From a virus, in IMG/VR virus record IMGVR_UViG_3300049893_000760, positions 1-21,939 of that record: a stretch of 21,939 nt of DNA. The stretch is one strand, 5' to 3'. Position numbers and translations under genes: made by a program. Below the pieces are notes generated by a model. That model was not told the origin of the DNA and did no database searches. It saw nothing but the letters and a program-made list of their open reading frames with translations. This document shows, in pieces, positions 13,677 through 19,876 of this stretch (positions within the stretch are counted from its first letter, which is position 1; each line of letters opens with the position of its first letter).

Positions 13677-14296
13677 TGGGCTGGGACTTACGATCTCAAA
13701 CCGGGGCGAAAACAACTGCTCCTGGTAATAGTTCTGTAAACACACAGCATCTTGTGAATGCGGCGGTCACGTCGGCAAAAATAGGCAATGATGCGATCAT
13801 CCCATCTCTCCTTGACGCACCAGAGTGGATGCAGATTGATGTCACCAGCGGAATATCTCTCACCGAGGACACTGAATCTATTGTTACCGCCGCAGCAAAC
13901 GCTGCAAGCCTGAACGTCGCTGGCAGCTACGGAACGCTTCTTGGTTGGGATGACACCAACAAGAGGCCATACGCTATTGAGGCCGGAACCGTTCTTGTGG
14001 TGATCCAATCAGAGCTTGTTGTTGTTCACAGCGCAGCGTCTGATATTCAGACGATGAACATCCTGAAGAAGAACACATCAACTGTTGTTGAGCAGACTGA
14101 CACCTCGTATGTCGGCGGCGGAACCGGCACGACAAGGCAGATGAACTTGATGAGGATGCTGACGGTAAACGCAAACGATTATCTAAGGTGGGCAGTGAGA
14201 GCAAATCAGGCAACTGGTTTAGCCACAACAAGGACTTTGTCCAACGGATCGCAGTCTGCTTCGTCGATGCAGATCATGTATCTCGGAGCGCAGTAG
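13676..14296 (+). CDS. fibre-like structural protein 5
   Basis: 206 residues from ATG 13676; the frame is open back to 13625, but that part lies inside the cysteine-rich gene, and GGGGGAG precedes this ATG. It starts MGWDLRSQTGAKTTAPGNSS, like fibre protein 4, followed by NTQHLVNAAVTSAKIGNDAI, the same 'vTsaKIgNdaI' unit. The C-terminal 130 residues (LLGWDDTNKRPYAIEAGTVL onward) carry LMRMLTVNANDYLRWAVRAN and end SSMQIMYLGAQ, a strand pattern like the C1q/TNF-type jelly roll used as a fibre tip. It may therefore be a short receptor-binding or tip protein that shares the docking segment of protein 4. Tip identity is inferred from strand pattern only. Confidence 0.65.
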   Translation: MGWDLRSQTGAKTTAPGNSSVNTQHLVNAAVTSAKIGNDAIIPSLLDAPEWMQIDVTSGISLTEDTESIVTAAANAASLNVAGSYGTLLGWDDTNKRPYAIEAGTVLVVIQSELVVVHSAASDIQTMNILKKNTSTVVEQTDTSYVGGGTGTTRQMNLMRMLTVNANDYLRWAVRANQATGLATTRTLSNGSQSASSMQIMYLGAQ

Positions 14297-14304
14297 TAGA
14301 TTAC
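14296..14304 (+). repeat. GTAGATTAC motif, copy 2
   Basis: Exact copy; its first base is the last base of the TAG stop of fibre protein 5. It ends eight bases before the ATG of the protease-scaffold gene, which has no Shine-Dalgarno sequence of its own. Confidence 0.75.
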
Positions 14305-14312
14305 ACAGAACC

Positions 14313-15542
14313 ATGAAGTCCTTCTCTCAACAGATCAACGGCAAGCTGTACCTGAACTCTGAGCTTCGGGTGTTCCAGCCAACCACCGACGAGATCTCAT
14401 CGTTCCAGTTCGCGCAGTCGGCGATGCAGTCTGCTCCTAACGAGCAAATCGTTTGGCTTCAAGGAGAGTACGTTGCTGGCGACACTCCCAATCGGAACGG
14501 CCAGCTCTGGACATCAGATGAGGTTTCGATCAAGAGCGTCACTGCCAGGCTGATGCCCGTAACTGTGATGCACGACTTCAGGACTGCTGTTGGCGTGATT
14601 GCCGATACGAAACTGGTCGAAGAGGAGACGTCTGACGATACTCCTGGTCGGGTGAAGCTCACTACGGTTCTTGCTATCTGGGCGCATCGCTTTCCTGACA
14701 TTGCTCAGGAGATTGCTCACAACGCTGAGATGGGGACGTTGATGCAGTCGCAGGAATGTGACGCTCCGTCATACGAATGTTCTTCATGTGGACAGGTGTT
14801 TGTAAAGCCCGTTGAGGAGTCTCAACACTGCGATCACCTGAAGACTGGAGAATCCTCCCGTACATTACGGGATGTCACCTTCACGGGGACGGGCCTGATC
14901 TTCGGATCGCGCGGGGCCGAGGGAGCGAATCCCAACGCCAAGCTCGATACAGTGATGGCAGAGGTCGCCCGTTGGTCAGATGTCAAGAATGGCATCGAAC
15001 AGCGAAAGCAGGAGACTGCAAACGTGGATACCATTGAAATCAAGCGCGCAGAGTACGACGAGCTGAAGGCACGGCCTTCCCGTGACGACTTCGACGCCAT
15101 CAAGGCCAAGCTGGACGAAGCCGAAGAGTCGCGTGATGCGGCTGTCAAGGCCCAGGAAGAGGCCGAGGTAGCACGCAAGGCTGCGGAAGACGCAAAGGTT
15201 GCCGCCGACGACGAGCTTGCCACGCTGAAGGGCGAGGTTGAAGCCGACGAGATGGCGAAGGAGCGCATGGACGCGGTGGACGACGAGTTGTCTGCTGCCC
15301 TCCCCGATTCGATCAAGGAGCGCCTGGTCAAGCAGGCTCGCACCATGAGCGATGACGAGTGGAGCGAGCGCATCACCGAGCTGTCGGAGCTGGTGAAGGT
15401 GGAGGCCAAGCCCAACGAGGGTGGCCAGACCTTCTCTGCCGACGAGATCTCGAAGTTCAACGGGCAGGGCAAGAAGGGTTCCACTTCGGTGGATCCGACC
15501 CAGATCGGCCGCGCCCTCTACAAGAACGCGGTCAAGGCGTGA
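14313..15542 (+). CDS. capsid maturation protease-scaffold fusion
   Basis: 409 residues in two parts. The N-terminal part (about 1-215) has VWLQGEYVAGDTPNRNGQLW (47-66) and LMPVTVMHDFRTAVGVIADT (80-99), a segment style I associate with phage prohead protease-like proteins; H87 and S146 (in GTLMQSQECD) are candidate catalytic residues. A zinc-knuckle pattern follows: YECSSCGQVF (C156, C159) and HCDHL (C173, H175). The second part (about 240-325) is a long Ala/Glu/Lys coiled coil, typical of scaffolding, and the C-terminus GRALYKNAVKA could be the capsid-binding end. The protein would organise capsid assembly and then be cut. The protease call is moderate; the scaffold call is stronger because the capsid genes come next. 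The ATG lacks a visible ribosome site. Confidence 0.65.
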   Translation: MKSFSQQINGKLYLNSELRVFQPTTDEISSFQFAQSAMQSAPNEQIVWLQGEYVAGDTPNRNGQLWTSDEVSIKSVTARLMPVTVMHDFRTAVGVIADTKLVEEETSDDTPGRVKLTTVLAIWAHRFPDIAQEIAHNAEMGTLMQSQECDAPSYECSSCGQVFVKPVEESQHCDHLKTGESSRTLRDVTFTGTGLIFGSRGAEGANPNAKLDTVMAEVARWSDVKNGIEQRKQETANVDTIEIKRAEYDELKARPSRDDFDAIKAKLDEAEESRDAAVKAQEEAEVARKAAEDAKVAADDELATLKGEVEADEMAKERMDAVDDELSAALPDSIKERLVKQARTMSDDEWSERITELSELVKVEAKPNEGGQTFSADEISKFNGQGKKGSTSVDPTQIGRALYKNAVKA

Positions 15543-15561
15543 CACAGGGAGCATCTGAACG
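15543..15561 (+). repeat. leader repeat copy 1 with ribosome site
   Basis: TGAC(A)CAGGGAG spans the scaffold stop and the ribosome site of the next gene. The same block with one change (G for A) occurs before the major capsid gene at 16162-16174. The strong GGGAG sits about nine bases before the ATG. Confidence 0.55.
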
Positions 15562-16164
15562 ATGACTGCATACACTCGTGGACATACTCTCACCTCGCTG
15601 GCAGACCTGGCTCGCGTGACCATGACCATCATGCCAGCACATGGGGATCTGATCTCCAACGTGCAGGCTTCCGGCGCTGTTCAGCCCGGCGAGGTCGTTG
15701 AGCGCGTAGCTGCTGCTGGTGCAGAGAGCTACCAAGCGGTCGGTACGCCGCAGGGTCGCGTGGCGAAGGTGGCTGGAACTCCAGCATCCGCTACTCGTGG
15801 CCTTCGTCGGCTGGGCGTTGCAATGCGCCCCATTGAGCATAGCTCGCTGTTCACCGATCCGAACTCGACGAACACGAACATTGCTCAGTCGAACACTGAG
15901 ATGGCAGATGGCGATTGGGTTCGCGTTGCTTATAGCGGCGTGATCCTCACCACGCTCACAGAGCAGACAGCTTCGGCATCTGTCGCATCAACATTCGCGC
16001 CAGGTACTCTCCTGACGTGGGACGGAGCTGCAACTCGCCCGACCGGCATTTCCGGTACTGGCGCGTGGGCACCGTGCGCCGCGAACGAGACGCCTCTGGC
16101 GGAAGTCGTATCTATCAAGCCGGTCGGCGACGGCGGCCTGCTGGAACTCAAGCTGCTCGCGTGA
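15562..16164 (+). CDS. putative capsid decoration protein
   Basis: 200 residues, located directly between scaffold and major capsid genes. It is beta-rich: an N-terminal helix or strand (YTRGHTLTSLADLARVTMTI), NVQASGAVQPGEVVERVAAA, a middle VRVAYSGVILTTLTEQTASA, and a C-terminal domain with GTLLTWDGAATRPTGISGTG and ETPLAEVVSIKPVGDGGLLE. The latter resembles the small beta domain of head decoration proteins that clamp the capsid surface, and decoration genes are frequently adjacent to the capsid gene. No diagnostic motif proves this, and a capsid-stabilising accessory or head fibre is possible. Codon use is C/G-ending and like the capsid gene, as expected for a protein made in large amounts. 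Confidence 0.5.
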   Translation: MTAYTRGHTLTSLADLARVTMTIMPAHGDLISNVQASGAVQPGEVVERVAAAGAESYQAVGTPQGRVAKVAGTPASATRGLRRLGVAMRPIEHSSLFTDPNSTNTNIAQSNTEMADGDWVRVAYSGVILTTLTEQTASASVASTFAPGTLLTWDGAATRPTGISGTGAWAPCAANETPLAEVVSIKPVGDGGLLELKLLA

Positions 16165-16183
16165 CGCAGGGAGACGAACAACG
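16162..16183 (+). repeat. leader repeat copy 2 with ribosome site
   Basis: TGAC(G)CAGGGAG, matching the leader before the decoration-like gene in 12 of 13 positions starting at the stop codon, followed by an A-rich spacer (ACGAACAACG) and the capsid ATG. Confidence 0.55.
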
Positions 16184-17140
16184 ATGACTAACGCACTCCA
16201 TACCATCAAGCGCGTTCTGGACGCGCCGGAGGATCAGCGTACCCTGCTCATGGAGCAGTCGGACGCGGAGCTGTCGGCGTTCTTCTCCAAGCCGCAGAAC
16301 CACGGGATCCTGAACGAGCTGGCTTACAGCATCGTCGGGATGGCCTGGACTGACGCGATGGCAGAAGACATCACCAGCAAGGTGATCGAGGTCAAGACCG
16401 TCGGCCTGAACGACCGCGACTACATCGAAGAGGATCTTCGGGGTATGCGTGCCTATTGGCAGGGCAAGGGCGGCGACATCATGTCGTACACCCTGCGCCA
16501 CTCGCGTGAAGAGATGCCGCGTGACGAGATGGTCGCTGCGCTGGACATCCATGACGACGATGTGGCCAACAGCTTCTGGGGCGCACTGAACGATCTGTCT
16601 TCGCAGTATCGGGAGAAGCTGACCCAGCTTCCTCTTCTGCGGCTGATCGAGCTGCTTCAGGCTGCACTGCCTGTTGGTTCGACCGTCGATGGCGAGTCGG
16701 TGTCTGCAACCTTCGCGGCTGCAACTCTCACTGACGACAACGTGGATTCGGTTCTTACCACGATCCGCAAGTTTGCCAAGGGGCCGATCTCGATCCTCGG
16801 TTCGAGCTGGGCGATGCACTACCTGGCGAATGTCGGCCTCACCTTCGGTGACAACGTCGCACAGCAGGTCTTCAACACTGGCCAGGTCGGTCAGTACAAG
16901 GGCGCTGCCTGTGTGCAGGTTGAGAACTTCGAGGACTTTGACGGCAATCGCGTCCTCCCGGACAACGAGCTTTGGTTCGTTGCTCAGGACGCTGGTCGTC
17001 TCACCTACTACGGCAACAGCCCGAAGGTGGCTGTCATTCGACGCCCGAGCTTCTACCAGCGGTGGGAGACGGCACGGGACGCCGGTATGCTTCTCTACGG
17101 AGTTCAGCATGGTCGCCTCGGCCGAATCGTGCTGACCTAG
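16184..17140 (+). CDS. major capsid protein
   Basis: 318 residues, HK97-fold candidate. Position (after protease/scaffold, before a terminator hairpin and tail genes), size and codon use agree. Sequence features: an N-terminal helical region with EQRTL-like charged helices (RTLLMEQSDAELSAFF), an E-loop-like stretch around KTVGLNDRDYIEEDLRGMRA, a long spine-helix region NSFWGALNDLSSQYREKL, and a C-terminal domain with GPISILGSSWAMHYLANVG, FGDNVAQQVFNTGQVGQYKG, and later NELWFVAQDAGRLTYYGNSP, the 'ggs...~~l.....GtvGTydG' type P-domain and A-domain pattern of capsid proteins. It forms the icosahedral head. The ATG has GGGAG at the best spacing in the window. I see no separate delta domain; scaffold is supplied by the upstream gene. 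Confidence 0.8.
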   Translation: MTNALHTIKRVLDAPEDQRTLLMEQSDAELSAFFSKPQNHGILNELAYSIVGMAWTDAMAEDITSKVIEVKTVGLNDRDYIEEDLRGMRAYWQGKGGDIMSYTLRHSREEMPRDEMVAALDIHDDDVANSFWGALNDLSSQYREKLTQLPLLRLIELLQAALPVGSTVDGESVSATFAAATLTDDNVDSVLTTIRKFAKGPISILGSSWAMHYLANVGLTFGDNVAQQVFNTGQVGQYKGAACVQVENFEDFDGNRVLPDNELWFVAQDAGRLTYYGNSPKVAVIRRPSFYQRWETARDAGMLLYGVQHGRLGRIVLT

Positions 17141-17166
17141 AGATTCCTCGGGGGCAAGGGGATGAC

Positions 17167-17198
17167 GGGGGCTGGGCCACATCGGCCTGGCCCCCTTG
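17167..17198 (+). terminator. strong hairpin after the capsid gene
   Basis: GGGGGCTGGGCC (17167-17178), loop ACATC, GGCCTGGCCCCC (17184-17195): twelve pairs with two G-U, then TTGT. The stem is very stable but the T tract is short, so it may attenuate rather than fully stop transcription, or stabilise the capsid mRNA 3' end. Confidence 0.65.
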
Positions 17199-17213
17199 TC
17201 GTAGGAGGGTGTG

Positions 17214-17690
17214 ATGCTGTCGCGGGTTGATGAACTGACACAGTCTTTGCAGGACTACATCAGGTCGTTCCTTGACACGAACGGATATTCGGGGAAGTAC
17301 GTCTTTGTTGATGACTATCCGAGTGATCGTGTGAATCCGTTGGGCAAGACGGTGATCGTTCTCTCCCATGATGAGAGCGGCCCTGCGGAGGACGGAGAGC
17401 TGGGTGGCCCTCTTGCGTTCGAGAGAATCACATACAACTGTGATGTTCTTGGTGCGTCTCATAGGTGGGGGCAGAACATTGCGTCTTTGGTGAAGCAGAA
17501 GCTGGAGGATGGCGAGGCGATCCCGTTGAACGACTACTCGTCGCCAACTCCCACTGAGGTTGATCGCATTCCGTATATTGACGGTGCGATTCATACGAGG
17601 CTTCGCTTCCCCAATCCCTTTCCTTGGCAGCAGCACTGGAACGTTGTGACGTTCGCGGTGAGTCTCGAATACAACAGGAGTGCGCTCTGA
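17214..17690 (+). CDS. putative tail terminator protein
   Basis: 158 residues. ATG 17214 is preferred to the GTG three bases earlier because AGGAGG ends six bases before it. The fold pattern is a helix (DELTQSLQDYIRSFLDT), strands (GKYVFVDDYP, TVIVLSHDESG), FERITYNCDVLGASHRWG, a helix NIASLVKQKLED and a terminal strand region (NVVTFAVSLEYNRS). A short alpha-beta protein that begins with an amphipathic helix and ends with 'W..V.tf.V.le' is what tail terminators (lambda U-like) look like. These cap the tail tube before it joins the head. Its location before the major tail protein fits. The assignment is by pattern and order, so moderate. Confidence 0.5.
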   Translation: MLSRVDELTQSLQDYIRSFLDTNGYSGKYVFVDDYPSDRVNPLGKTVIVLSHDESGPAEDGELGGPLAFERITYNCDVLGASHRWGQNIASLVKQKLEDGEAIPLNDYSSPTPTEVDRIPYIDGAIHTRLRFPNPFPWQQHWNVVTFAVSLEYNRSAL

Positions 17691-17926
17691 TGGATCGCAA
17701 AGAGTATCTGTACCAGCGCCGCAATCGTTGTGTTGGCCGCCTACTTGGTGAGCTTGAGGGGATTGTTCCTGAAGAGCTGATGGGCCAGGTGCGTCGCGCT
17801 GTGAAGACCAGGGTGAGCGAGTACCACACTGATGTTCTTGATGTCATCGACGACAACAATGGGGCTGTGTTCAATGCTCTGGCCATGAAGGTGAGGGATC
17901 GGGTTGGCAGTTCGAGTTCGCATTGA
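17690..17926 (+). CDS. small helical protein
   Basis: 78 residues from ATG 17690, which shares one base with the previous TGA; AGGAG lies about nine bases upstream. The frame is open further 5' but overlaps the previous gene. It is a charged helical protein (RRNRCVGRLLGELEGIVPEE, LMGQVRRAVKTRVSEYHTDV) with a Ser-rich end (GSSSSH). I do not recognise it. Placement between two neck/tail-completion candidates suggests a virion assembly part. The end overlaps the next gene by 23 bases. Confidence 0.55.
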   Translation: MDRKEYLYQRRNRCVGRLLGELEGIVPEELMGQVRRAVKTRVSEYHTDVLDVIDDNNGAVFNALAMKVRDRVGSSSSH

Positions 17927-18476
17927 GGCTGACAGGGCGAGGTGGAATCGGCAGGTTGATGCTCGCTTCCGCACGTTCCAACGTCAGATGGATGTCAGTG
18001 CCAGGCTGGTTGCCGGTGCGCTCGAACGCGAGGTCGATGCTCTTGTGGCTTCCAGGCTGACCAGGGATGAGAATCCTCGTCGTCAGCGTCGTCGTGGTTT
18101 GGGTGATGCGATCAAGGAATCCATCCTTCCAATCGCGGAGGGGCGGAATCAGTACGGCGTTGGCATTCGGATCACTGACCAGGCAACTCTGTCGAGGATC
18201 GCTCTGTACTGGCACGCCATTGAAGTTGGTTCGGATCACATCGTTGGCATTCGTGTTGTTGGCTTTGGTGTGCGTCGTCGTGGACGGATGACTGTGTCGA
18301 GACTTACCCCTCCTGGGCAGGCAACTCGGCAGCCTGACGCATTGGCGTCAAAGACTCGTGGTGTGACGGTGAAGCGCCCGATCACTGGGCATAGATACCT
18401 TGAGACGATCTCGACTCGTGCTGCCGCTCGTTTCAGTGCCCGTGTTGGCGTTGATTTGCAGCGGGCATTCTCGTAG
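17904..18476 (+). CDS. putative tail completion/neck protein (HK97 gp10-like)
   Basis: 190 residues, starting at TTG 17904 with GTGAGGG seven to ten bases upstream; no ATG or GTG start fits better. The N-terminus is Arg-rich helical (ADRARWNRQVDARFRTFQRQ). Then come LGDAIKESILPIAEGRNQYG, ALYWHAIEVGSDHIVGIRVV and, at the end, KRPITGHRYLETISTRAAAR. The pattern 'Y..~iE.Gsd..v......P...G..yl......' with an overall basic character resembles the HK97 gp10-type neck family, which joins head and tail. The C-terminal helix (ARFSARVGVDLQRAFS) is also usual. Not certain: a minor tail protein is the alternative. Confidence 0.5.
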   Translation: MAVRVRIEADRARWNRQVDARFRTFQRQMDVSARLVAGALEREVDALVASRLTRDENPRRQRRRGLGDAIKESILPIAEGRNQYGVGIRITDQATLSRIALYWHAIEVGSDHIVGIRVVGFGVRRRGRMTVSRLTPPGQATRQPDALASKTRGVTVKRPITGHRYLETISTRAAARFSARVGVDLQRAFS

Positions 18477-18485
18477 TCCCAGGTC

Positions 18486-18494
18486 GTAGATTAC
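18486..18494 (+). repeat. GTAGATTAC motif, copy 3
   Basis: Exact copy in the 48-base gap before the major tail protein gene; a GTAGGAGG sequence with the tail gene's ribosome site follows 15 bases after it. Confidence 0.75.
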
Positions 18495-18524
18495 TTGTAG
18501 CGCAGCGCGTAGGAGGAAACCCTG

Positions 18525-19778
18525 ATGGCCATTCGCGGCGGGCAGATCTTGCATCTTGGTGGCTCGGCCACCGTCATCGACCGACTCCAGTCGGTTGGAG
18601 CAGACGTGAACATCGGATCGGATACGATCCGTGAGGTAGGCAACTACCTGAACGTAGACAAGGTCAAGCAGGATCCAGAGGTTACGTTCAGCATGGAGAG
18701 CTTCGATGTCTCGACTGAGGCAGAGGCTCTTCTCTCCAATCGTCTCGACGATGCGAACGCTGACGCCGATGGAACCGAGTACCTGTTCTCAGAGATGGGT
18801 GCTCTGAACATCATCTCTCCTTGGAAGGATGAGGCTGCTGGTTCTGCTGGAACCATCGACGGAGGCGTGATCCTCCCTGGCTACTACTGCTCGCGCGCTT
18901 CATACCGATTTGGTGTGGACGACAACGCTGGCGTAACTTTCGAGCTTGCTGGTTCCGACCAGTACCTCGCCCGCTTCGTCCCGCAGAACGAGCGATTCAC
19001 TGGCAACGGTGCGTCTGCTTCGTTCACCACCACGGCTTCCGCCGTTCGTCACCGCGTCGGCGGATACGACTCTGGCGAAATGAAGTACGTCCTTGGCGTT
19101 GTCCTGAACGGCAACACTCAGGTCGAGGGTTCAGACTTCACCGTCACGCCTTCTGCTGGTGGTGCCGCAGAGGTGATGACCGTCACCTTCGCTACTACTC
19201 CGGCGACGAATGCCAAGATCGAGGTAGCGTACTTCGCTTCTGGCGTAACTGCTTCGTTCCCGCAGACGATTCACCCTGATGCGGTGACGAAGCCTGCTGC
19301 TGTTCGCGGTCGTGACATCAAGGCATACGTCCACCTCCCGGCTTCTGGATACGAGGCTTCTGGCCGCGTTCGCCTTCCTGGCATCCAGTCAGTCACGGTC
19401 GATGCCCAGAAGCAGACCACTCTCGAACGAGAGATGGGAACCCTTCTGCCTATTGGTCGCACCGTCGAATCAACGGACGTCACTGGCGACATGGGTGTTC
19501 ACCCTGCTGGTCAGACGGCGTTCTTCAAGCTGATGCGTCAGATCACTGGCGTCGATGCAGTCGAAGTTGTTGGCATTCTCAACGACTTCCCAATCGGCCT
19601 GGAGATCGAGATCCTCAATCCGAAGGATCGCTCGCAGACCCTGAAGACGCTGTTCATTGAGGACGCGAAGTTCCAGGTTCCTGGTACTCCGGCTCGGGCT
19701 GGCGCGGTGGTGGACTTCTCCATCAACTGGGAGTCTGCCGAGGGTGAGCTGAAGGTCTACAAGGGTGCGAAGCCCTGA
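18525..19778 (+). CDS. major tail protein (tail tube)
   Basis: 417 residues. It polymerises into the tail tube. Support: place between neck genes and the frameshifted chaperones, strong AGGAGG ribosome site, and a beta-rich sequence (EVTFSMESFDVSTEAEAL early, IQSVTVDAQKQTTLEREMGT and GIEIEIL-like GLEIEILNPKDRSQTLKTLF late, ending INWESAEGELKVYKGAKP), which is the tube-protein pattern of an N-terminal and a C-terminal half-barrel. Residues about 157-239 look like an extra domain: FTGNGASASFTTTA, VLNGNTQVEGSDFTV, and VTFATTPATNAKIEVAYFA, an Ig- or carbohydrate-binding-like beta unit found as a decoration in many phage virion proteins. That makes it longer than an ordinary tube protein. Only the tube role is well supported. 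Confidence 0.75.
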   Translation: MAIRGGQILHLGGSATVIDRLQSVGADVNIGSDTIREVGNYLNVDKVKQDPEVTFSMESFDVSTEAEALLSNRLDDANADADGTEYLFSEMGALNIISPWKDEAAGSAGTIDGGVILPGYYCSRASYRFGVDDNAGVTFELAGSDQYLARFVPQNERFTGNGASASFTTTASAVRHRVGGYDSGEMKYVLGVVLNGNTQVEGSDFTVTPSAGGAAEVMTVTFATTPATNAKIEVAYFASGVTASFPQTIHPDAVTKPAAVRGRDIKAYVHLPASGYEASGRVRLPGIQSVTVDAQKQTTLEREMGTLLPIGRTVESTDVTGDMGVHPAGQTAFFKLMRQITGVDAVEVVGILNDFPIGLEIEILNPKDRSQTLKTLFIEDAKFQVPGTPARAGAVVDFSINWESAEGELKVYKGAKP

Positions 19779-19809
19779 TAGTTCGCCAGCATGACTGGCA
19801 ATAGTTGAT

Positions 19810-19846
19810 CCAGGGGGCGGGACTGCACAGCGGTTCCCCCCCTTGG
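19810..19846 (+). terminator. GC-rich hairpin between tail tube and chaperone genes
   Basis: CCAGGGGG and CCCCTTGG form the outer stem, one C-C mismatch, then GGGAC and GTTCC, with loop TGCACAGCG: thirteen pairs, two of them G-U. A weaker hairpin GCCAG-CATGA-CTGGC lies at 19785-19799, soon after the stop codon. There is no T tract (TGTGTCT follows), so termination or mRNA-end protection is inferred. It would lower chaperone expression relative to tube protein. Confidence 0.55.
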
Positions 19847-19876
19847 TGTGTCTGGTATGGAAGGTATGGTGTCGGC
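19846..19876 (+). promoter_or_regulatory. candidate promoter before the chaperone gene
   Basis: GTGTGTCTGGTATGGAAGG then TATGGTGTCGGC sit directly before the ATG. TATGGT (19865-19870) fits a -10 box; TTGGTG 16 bases upstream is a poor -35 match. The same blocks occur in the divergent region near 461-478. If TATGGT is used, the message would start at or next to the ATG (leaderless). Confidence 0.4.

Noticed and set aside
14860-14868. GTACATTAC inside the protease-scaffold gene as a promoter
   Set aside because: It encodes a plausible part of the protein and lacks a downstream start; probably a chance near-match, kept only as a variant in the motif finding.
14834-15484. 216-residue minus-strand frame opposite the scaffold part, Ser/Ala-rich
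   Set aside because: The Ser-rich composition is the reverse complement of Glu/Ala/Lys coiled-coil codons; nothing suggests a gene.
16148-17182. 344-residue minus-strand open frame across the capsid gene
   Set aside because: It is the complement of a coding frame with strong codon bias; it reaches over both ends of the capsid gene, has no ribosome site and its protein has no recognisable pattern.
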